From the NCBI GenBank assembly GCA_030830565.1, contig JAURMR010000037.1, positions 1 to 64,000 on the forward strand: 64,000 bases of DNA, read 5' to 3'. Positions 59,009 through 64,000 of the stretch are shown here, piece by piece. The stretch comes from Acidimicrobiales bacterium. Lineage in GTDB: Bacteria > Actinomycetota > Acidimicrobiia > Acidimicrobiales > Acidimicrobilacustridaceae. The notes under the pieces are model-generated. The model searched no databases, was not told the origin of the DNA, and saw nothing but the letters and a program-made list of their open reading frames with translations. Positions within the stretch are counted from its first letter, which is position 1. Each line of letters opens with the position of its first letter. A program made the translations under genes and the position numbers.

Positions 59009-61114
59009 GTGCCTCACCCCACTCTTCTCTCGCAGGGTCGTATCGGCCCGATCCACACCCGCAATCGAATTGTGCTTCCAGCGATGGACCAAAACAGTTG
59101 CGAGGACGGGGCTATCACTGATCTCAACATCGCGCATTACGAGGCTCGTGCTCGAGGCGGGGTGGGGCTGCTGATCCTGGAGACCTCTGCGGTCGCATGG
59201 CCGATAGGTGCGACATCACTTCATCAACCAGCACTGTCAGATGACCGCTTCATTCCGGGACTAACGCGGTTAGCAAATGCCGTGCATCATCACGGATCAA
59301 AAATGGTCGTGCAGATTTGCCACCACGGGAAGACCGCCGGCGTTGACGCAATGCAGGACCGCGAACAACTTGTTCCGTCGGTTCCGCTTCCGAACGACGA
59401 GTCCGACATGAGTGCCATCACCATGGACGAACTGATGAAGATGGCAGGACTCACTGGCGGCAAGCGTGCCAAGCAACGTGCTGCAACCACTGACGACATC
59501 GCGTGGGTCGTCGAACAGTTCGCAGACGCGTCGGAACGAGTGAAGAAAGCCGGCTTCGACGGCGTCGAAATTCACGCCGCTCATGGTTATCTGATCTCAA
59601 CATTCCTCTCGCCTCACTACAACCTTCGGGACGACGAGTACGGCGGCACAACGCAAAATCGAGCTCGCTTGCTTGTTGAAATCATTACGGCGATCCGCGC
59701 TCGATGCGGGGCTGAGTTCGGAATCATCGTTCGCCTTGATGGCCGCGAGTACGTCGACGGCGGGATTACGCCTGAACTTTGTGCCGAGTATGCGGTCGTC
59801 GCTGAATCCGCAGGCGCAGATGCAATCCATGTCTCGGCATCGGGCCCGAACTCGATGGGCATTGGTTTCACCAACGGACCCCTTCCGTGGCAGCCCGATC
59901 AATACATCGGTTTTGCAGCAGTGGTGAAAATGGCAGTGTCGATCCCTGTTATAGCGGTGGGCCGGATCCTTCCCGATGCCGCGGAAAATCACATCAAGAA
60001 TGGAGATTGCGATTTTGTCTCCATGGGTCGACAACTTCTCGCCGATCCGGAGATTCCCGCAAAGTTGCTCTCCGGAACTCCAGACCGGGTTCGAACCTGT
60101 ATCAATTGCTTTGTCTGTGTCGCTCAGAACTTCTGGGACGGGGCGCCTATCTGTGCGGTCAACGCTGAGCTGGGCCATTACGACGAAGGCCCGCTTTCTC
60201 CTGCGGAGCAGCGGCGACACATCGTTGTTGTCGGCGGCGGTCCAGGTGGCATGGAAGCCGCACGAGTGGCGGCAGTCCGTGGCCATTCAGTGACGTTGCT
60301 TGAAAAGTCCCCGCATCTCGGCGGAACTGCTCGGTTCTCTTCGCTGACAACTCCGATGAATGCGGAATTGGTTCGTTATCTCACAACAGAGATCAAGCGC
60401 CTTGATGTTGACGTGCGCACCTCGACTCCAGTGACGGCTTCGTTGTTGCGTGAACTCAATGCCGATGTTGTCGTGGTTGCAACCGGGGCTCGCCGCGAGC
60501 GTCCAAGCGTTCCCGGCGCCGATCTGCCACATGTGTTTTCGGGAGACGACCTGCGTGCGCTGCTTACCGGAGATGATCCCGCCGCTGCGGCTCGCCTCCC
60601 GTTCCATCGCCGCATCATCGTTTCGATCGGCCGATCACTTGGTTTCATGTCGTCGATGGACCGTGTTCGTTCGTTATCCAAGCGATGGATGCCAATCGGC
60701 AAACGTGTCGTTGTCGTAGGCGGCGGTTTGGTGGGTGTTGAACTTGCGGAATATCTCGCCGAGCGCGGCCGAATCGTCACCGTCCTCGAAGAGGGCGAGA
60801 AACTCGGCCTCGAGATGGCCCATCCTCGACGGGCACGCGCGCTTCACGAGGCCCGAACTCACGGCGTTGAGTTCGTGACCGGCGCGGAACTGGTGGCAAT
60901 CAGCCAGAGCAGCCTGACGTATCGCACCGGTGAGGAAACGCACACTGTTCGCGCCGATGCAGTCGTCATCGCAAGCGGTGTGCATTCCGACGAATCGATC
61001 GCCGATCAATTGATCGCCGATGGTTTCGATGTGCGAGTTGTTGGCGATGCGGCAGCGGTCGGATACATCGAGGGCGCGGTGCGAACCGGTTACCTCGCCG
61101 GACGTTCGATCTGA
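59009..61114 (+). CDS. OYE/2,4-dienoyl-CoA reductase-like FMN/FAD/Fe-S oxidoreductase
   Basis: This 701-residue protein joins an N-terminal FMN TIM barrel (NRIVLPAMDQN; HAAHGYLISTFLSPHYN; YGGTTQNR) with a 4Fe-4S cysteine cluster CINCFVCVAQNF...C near 370, and a C-terminal FAD/NAD(P)H module with GGGPGGMEAARVAA and VVVVGGGLVGVELAEYL. This is the FadH/trimethylamine dehydrogenase architecture. The cysteine spacing CX2CX2CX11C matches the TMADH-like branch rather than E. coli FadH (CX2CX3C). Likely substrates are enoates or enoyl-CoAs, but this cannot be fixed. Start is GTG at 59009. Confidence 0.88.
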   Translation: MPHPTLLSQGRIGPIHTRNRIVLPAMDQNSCEDGAITDLNIAHYEARARGGVGLLILETSAVAWPIGATSLHQPALSDDRFIPGLTRLANAVHHHGSKMVVQICHHGKTAGVDAMQDREQLVPSVPLPNDESDMSAITMDELMKMAGLTGGKRAKQRAATTDDIAWVVEQFADASERVKKAGFDGVEIHAAHGYLISTFLSPHYNLRDDEYGGTTQNRARLLVEIITAIRARCGAEFGIIVRLDGREYVDGGITPELCAEYAVVAESAGADAIHVSASGPNSMGIGFTNGPLPWQPDQYIGFAAVVKMAVSIPVIAVGRILPDAAENHIKNGDCDFVSMGRQLLADPEIPAKLLSGTPDRVRTCINCFVCVAQNFWDGAPICAVNAELGHYDEGPLSPAEQRRHIVVVGGGPGGMEAARVAAVRGHSVTLLEKSPHLGGTARFSSLTTPMNAELVRYLTTEIKRLDVDVRTSTPVTASLLRELNADVVVVATGARRERPSVPGADLPHVFSGDDLRALLTGDDPAAAARLPFHRRIIVSIGRSLGFMSSMDRVRSLSKRWMPIGKRVVVVGGGLVGVELAEYLAERGRIVTVLEEGEKLGLEMAHPRRARALHEARTHGVEFVTGAELVAISQSSLTYRTGEETHTVRADAVVIASGVHSDESIADQLIADGFDVRVVGDAAAVGYIEGAVRTGYLAGRSI

Positions 61115-61125
61115 GCCCACGCGCG

Positions 61126-61156
61126 ATTCAGGTCTGGGCAGAACCCAGACCTGAAT
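61126..61156. terminator. Bidirectional terminator between the OYE-like gene and the peroxiredoxin
   Basis: ATTCAGGTCTGGG (61126-61138) pairs perfectly with CCCAGACCTGAAT (61144-61156), a 13-bp stem with a CAGAA loop. It sits between convergent genes. There is no T-run, so it may depend on Rho or on the stem alone. Confidence 0.65.
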
Positions 61157-61191
61157 ACAAACTTCGTAGATTGTTCGATACGAGGACGCCC

Positions 61192-61674
61192 TTAGAGACG
61201 CCCGATGACTGCTGAGCAGGAACTGACGTCGACGCCACCAGCCTCGTCGATATCAAGATTGGTGATAACGCCGTTCTCAATAATTGCGGCGTAGCGCTTC
61301 GAGCGAATTCCAAGACCGAATCCAGTCCCGTCCATCACATGGCCCATGGCTTCGGTGAATTCACCGTTGCCGTCGGCGAGCATCGTGATGGAGTCGCCAA
61401 CCTGCTGGTCGTCGCCCCATGCGCCCATAACGAATGCATCGTTAACCGAGATGCACGCGATGCGATCGACGCCTTTCTCGGTCAGTTCATTGGCCTGCTG
61501 AACAAAGCCGGGAAGATGAACTTTTGAACAGCCGGGTGTGAACGCTCCCGGAACGGCGAACAGAACAACTTTTCCTGATCCAAGGACATCGGCGGTGTTG
61601 ACCTTTTCGGGTCCTGCTGCGCCCATGACATAGAGATCGACGGAAGGGATGGTGTCTCCAACATTGAGTGTCAT
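61192..61674 (-). CDS. Peroxiredoxin, Prx5-like
   Basis: This 160-residue enzyme reduces peroxides. The peroxidatic cysteine is C49 in VPGAFTPGCSKVH, the Prx5-type signature, with a conserved Arg (GIRSKRY) later. A further cysteine in DVSSCSAVIG near the C-terminus could serve as a resolving cysteine. The gene stands alone, convergent with the oxidoreductase. Prx5-like enzymes usually use thioredoxin or a glutaredoxin; the glutaredoxin-like protein at 49177 is one possible partner but is not linked. Confidence 0.88.
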   Translation of the reverse strand: MTLNVGDTIPSVDLYVMGAAGPEKVNTADVLGSGKVVLFAVPGAFTPGCSKVHLPGFVQQANELTEKGVDRIACISVNDAFVMGAWGDDQQVGDSITMLADGNGEFTEAMGHVMDGTGFGLGIRSKRYAAIIENGVITNLDIDEAGGVDVSSCSAVIGRL

Positions 61675-61783
61675 GCCGACACGATAGGGGTTGCAATCGA
61701 GTGAGCGTTCGGTCAGATGTGAATTTTCGGCAGGAGCCCGATCCGTCGGCAGCTAGCGCTAGGGCCGTTGATCTGTCGAGGAC

Positions 61784-62281
61784 TTATCCGAAGAGAGCTG
61801 GCCCTGCGTCGATCGCGGCGAAAGCGGCGACATAAGCGAAGACAATCGTCTGGGCCAGGCACAGGAGACCGACAAGTTGAGCTGACTCTGATCCTTCACG
61901 CGCGGCCGGACCCCAGAGTGAACGGACCGTGATCACGCCGAGAAAGATCGTCGCTCCAACGGTGAGAGCGACGAACCATCCGATTGGCGCCTGTGTGCGC
62001 CATGAAATGAGCGCAGCAAGGCCCAATAGCCCTGGGATGAGAGCTGACCCGCGAGCGAGGGCGGAGTCTGAGCACAGTGCTCGTCGCAAGCATTCGAAGA
62101 TTCCGGCGCCGCCGATGGCAAAGACGATGAGCTGGAGAATCGCGTCAGTCGCGGATTGCGTCGCGAGTTGATTGAAGGCGAGCACATCGCCGAGGAGGAG
62201 AAGGACAAGCGACGCAGTGAGGAGCACCACTTGTGCGATCGAGCGCGCCGATCGGCGAGAGTCCATTCGTGCGCCAGTCAT
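61784..62281 (-). CDS. Small integral membrane protein behind gatD
   Basis: This 165-residue protein has about five predicted transmembrane helices (IAQVVLLTASLVLLLLGDVL; DAILQLIVFAIGGAGIF; ALIPGLLGLAALISW; PIGWFVALTVGATIFLG; AQTIVFAYVAAFAAI). The family is not recognised. The ATG at 62279-62281 overlaps the gatD stop by 4 nt (ATGA), so it is translationally coupled to gatD. A role in envelope biogenesis with the MurT/GatD amidation system is possible but untested. Confidence 0.72.
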   Translation of the reverse strand: MTGARMDSRRSARSIAQVVLLTASLVLLLLGDVLAFNQLATQSATDAILQLIVFAIGGAGIFECLRRALCSDSALARGSALIPGLLGLAALISWRTQAPIGWFVALTVGATIFLGVITVRSLWGPAAREGSESAQLVGLLCLAQTIVFAYVAAFAAIDAGPALFG

Positions 62282-63084
62282 GAACGCCTCAGAATGTCTC
62301 GCCATGATCGGCGTGGAGCGAGTTCATGATCGCGTGCTGCAGCAATCCGTTCAGTTCGCAGCGCATCAACGTCTGGGTCATGAAGCGGGATCATCACAGC
62401 CGGTCCCACAATCCACTCGAGTAACGCATCGGCGAGTCGGGGATTGCGGGCAAGTGCGGGGCCATGGAGATAGGTACCCACCACGGTGCCAGTTACAACA
62501 CCCTCGGAACCATCGCCGTTTCCTTCGCCAACTTCGACGGCTCCGAGTGAAACCGAGGTCGGTCCGGGGATCGTCCGACCCGCATGATTTTCGAAACCGG
62601 TGAGTTGCCCAAGCTCTACCACTCCGTGAGCAGTGGTGAGCCGTGCATTGGTTGTGAGGAGCTCGCCGACTGCACGTGGGCGATCGACGCGAACGGTTTC
62701 GCAGTCGAGAAGTCCGAGTCCGCTGCGGCTCGTACCGGTGGCATCGGGGAATGTATGGCCGAGTATTTGCATACCGGCGCAAACCGCAAGAACGACCGCG
62801 CCTTTGTCGACAGCGCGGTGGAGCCCTTGACTTTGGTCGAGTTCGCGAGTGGCCTGCACCTGAGGTCCGTCCTCGCCGCCACCTACGAGGTACAGGTCGG
62901 CGGAATCGGGTACTGGTGCTCCAGCGTCGACGGAGATGTGTTCAACCTCAATGCCGCGCCATTCAAGGCGACGTGAAAGCACGAGTGCGTTGCCGCCATC
63001 TCCATATGTCCCGAGAAGGTCGGGGTAGAGCGAGACGATTCGAACCGCCGACTCGGCGCGATTGGTAGGTGGGGTCGACGTCAC
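62278..63084 (-). CDS. gatD: Lipid II isoglutaminyl synthase glutaminase subunit GatD
   Basis: This 268-residue class-I-like glutaminase has the oxyanion/nucleophile segment AVVLAVCAGMQILGH with the catalytic Cys and a C-terminal THGVVELG...GTYLHGPALARNP with the histidine. Together with MurT it amidates D-glutamate in the peptidoglycan stem peptide, making D-isoglutamine. The GTG start overlaps the murT stop by 4 nt (GTGA at 63081-63084), and its own stop overlaps the next gene. Confidence 0.93.
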   Translation of the reverse strand: MTSTPPTNRAESAVRIVSLYPDLLGTYGDGGNALVLSRRLEWRGIEVEHISVDAGAPVPDSADLYLVGGGEDGPQVQATRELDQSQGLHRAVDKGAVVLAVCAGMQILGHTFPDATGTSRSGLGLLDCETVRVDRPRAVGELLTTNARLTTAHGVVELGQLTGFENHAGRTIPGPTSVSLGAVEVGEGNGDGSEGVVTGTVVGTYLHGPALARNPRLADALLEWIVGPAVMIPLHDPDVDALRTERIAAARDHELAPRRSWRDILRRS

Positions 63085-64000
63085 AGCACGCCACCAACCT
63101 TTTCGAGGTGATCTTGAAACGCGGTGTAATTCGAAGCGACATCGATGGGAACTGACGTATCGAAGTCGGGTGATTGACGAATGAGCGCCAGAGCATCTTC
63201 GAGACTGTCGGCGACACTGTGGTTGATATTCCCGTAGCGAAAGCGAACGGCAAGGTCATGGCGTCGTTCTCCGATCGCAATCACAAGTCGGTCTCCGACG
63301 CGTTCGTAGGCGACATCCCAAAGCCATGAAGGATCATGGCCATCGGCAATACGCGCGTTGATAGCGATGACAAGCGGCGTGCTGGGTCCTTCAAGTAACT
63401 CGAGTGCCTCGTGCCAACCAGCAGGATTCTTTGCCAAGAGAAGTCGAATATTCGTGCCGTTGAAAGTGGCGACGCGGTAGCGGCCCGCAACTTCGGTGAC
63501 GTCATCGAGTGCATCGAAGGCTTGGTTGAGATCGGCACCCAATGCGGAAGAGGCCGCGAGAGCAAACGCCGCATTCACCCGATTGACCCGACCGGGCAGC
63601 GCAAGTGGTGCTCGAAATATCTTGCCCTGGAGAGAAATGCCATCTTCAGTCACTGCGACATCGATCGTGGGTTTCTGTAGATCACAAGAGGTGCATGCCC
63701 ATGAGCCGTCAACGAAATCGATTCGACCGGAACATGCGGGACACCCCGAAGCGTCAGCGGTCCATTCCTGTCCGGTGGCAATCCAGATGACGTTCGGTGC
63801 TGCGAGTGCAGCCCACGTCACGAGGGGATCGTCGGCATTGGCAAGAACGACATTCGGCGGGGTAGCAGTGAGGGCGCTGCGCCACTGTTCGGCGAGTTTT
63901 CGGACTTCTTGGGTTCGGTCCAGCTGATCGCGACTCAAATTAAGTAGGACAACGGTGTTGGCGTTTGTTGCCCGGAGAACCGGATCAACCCAGCGTTCAT
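63081..64000 (-). CDS. murT: Lipid II isoglutaminyl synthase subunit MurT (5' end outside window)
   Basis: The visible part (C-terminal ~305 residues) is a Mur ligase-like protein. At the window edge the frame reads ERWVDPVLRATN..., then VVLLNLSRDQLDR, typical of the central ATPase domain; ATP and the amino donor from GatD are used to amidate lipid II. The four-Cys zinc ribbon CPAC...CTSC (about 100-125 in the fragment) is a MurT feature, followed by the C-terminal Mur domain (VAGRYRVATFNGT). The start lies beyond 64000. Confidence 0.93.
   Translation of the reverse strand, partial: ERWVDPVLRATNANTVVLLNLSRDQLDRTQEVRKLAEQWRSALTATPPNVVLANADDPLVTWAALAAPNVIWIATGQEWTADASGCPACSGRIDFVDGSWACTSCDLQKPTIDVAVTEDGISLQGKIFRAPLALPGRVNRVNAAFALAASSALGADLNQAFDALDDVTEVAGRYRVATFNGTNIRLLLAKNPAGWHEALELLEGPSTPLVIAINARIADGHDPSWLWDVAYERVGDRLVIAIGERRHDLAVRFRYGNINHSVADSLEDALALIRQSPDFDTSVPIDVASNYTAFQDHLEKVGGVL

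Overview
The window looks like ordinary chromosomal sequence from an actinobacterium. An Acidimicrobiia-type (Ilumatobacter-like, aquatic) host is my best guess, but that is inference. It rests on a multifunctional 2-oxoglutarate enzyme (Kgd), GTP-dependent PEP carboxykinase, a UvrD2-like helicase with HRDC, the MurT/GatD pair, thiol-redox proteins of types known from mycothiol users, a MhuD/IsdG-type haem monooxygenase, frequent GTG starts, many 4-nt ATGA/GTGA or 1-nt TGATG junctions, and the conserved order coaD-yceD-rpmF-plsX-acpP-rnc-mutM-smc-ftsY-ffh-rpsP-KH-rimM-trmD-rplS. I found no rRNA, tRNA, insertion sequence, phage gene or CRISPR array.

Layout. 1-12 kb: a lysine-rich histone-like gene made of 45-bp repeats, an M20 hydrolase, kgd, exonuclease III, a thioesterase, a UvrD2-like helicase, a PH/SHOCT protein and galT-galK. 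12-20 kb: an alpha/beta hydrolase, an AMACR-type CoA enzyme, a PIG-L deacetylase, a methionine aminopeptidase operon, a haem-degrading monooxygenase with a membrane partner, and pckG. 20-34.9 kb: rpmB with a cold-shock-like gene, a FakA-like kinase, recG, rsmD, coaD, then the lipid/ribosome/division block through smc. 35-41.5 kb: a MoxR-DUF58-VWA operon divergent from a response regulator/histidine kinase pair followed by an HtrA-type PDZ protease (MprAB-PepD-like). 41.6-47.8 kb: the SRP pathway and ribosome maturation genes, DUF2469 and yraN. 47.8-58.4 kb: accessory catabolic, redox and regulatory genes (TetR, PadR, SDR, amidase, sulfotransferase, acyl-CoA carboxylase, a GT-C-like membrane protein). 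58.5-64 kb: a PLDc_N/SHOCT protein, an FMN/FAD/Fe-S oxidoreductase, a peroxiredoxin, and an operon of murT (cut by the window edge), gatD and a small membrane protein.

How the genes work together. The central block couples phospholipid and fatty-acid synthesis (plsX, acpP, coaD, the FakA-like protein) with RNA processing (rnc, rsmD, rimM, trmD), ribosomal proteins, chromosome organisation (smc) and membrane targeting (ftsY, ffh). kgd and pckG serve the TCA cycle and gluconeogenesis. murT-gatD amidates peptidoglycan precursors. The two-component/HtrA set probably senses envelope stress.

I see no obvious wholly new multi-gene system. The most interesting signals are: a histone-like repeat gene interrupted by an in-frame TAG while the repeat continues; rnc with no canonical start codon; a His/Asp-tailed membrane protein translationally coupled between ftsY and ffh; a cold-shock-fold protein lacking RNP motifs behind rpmB; a mycothiol-nitroreductase relative missing its second active-site cysteine next to a glutaredoxin; and a third membrane gene coupled to murT-gatD.
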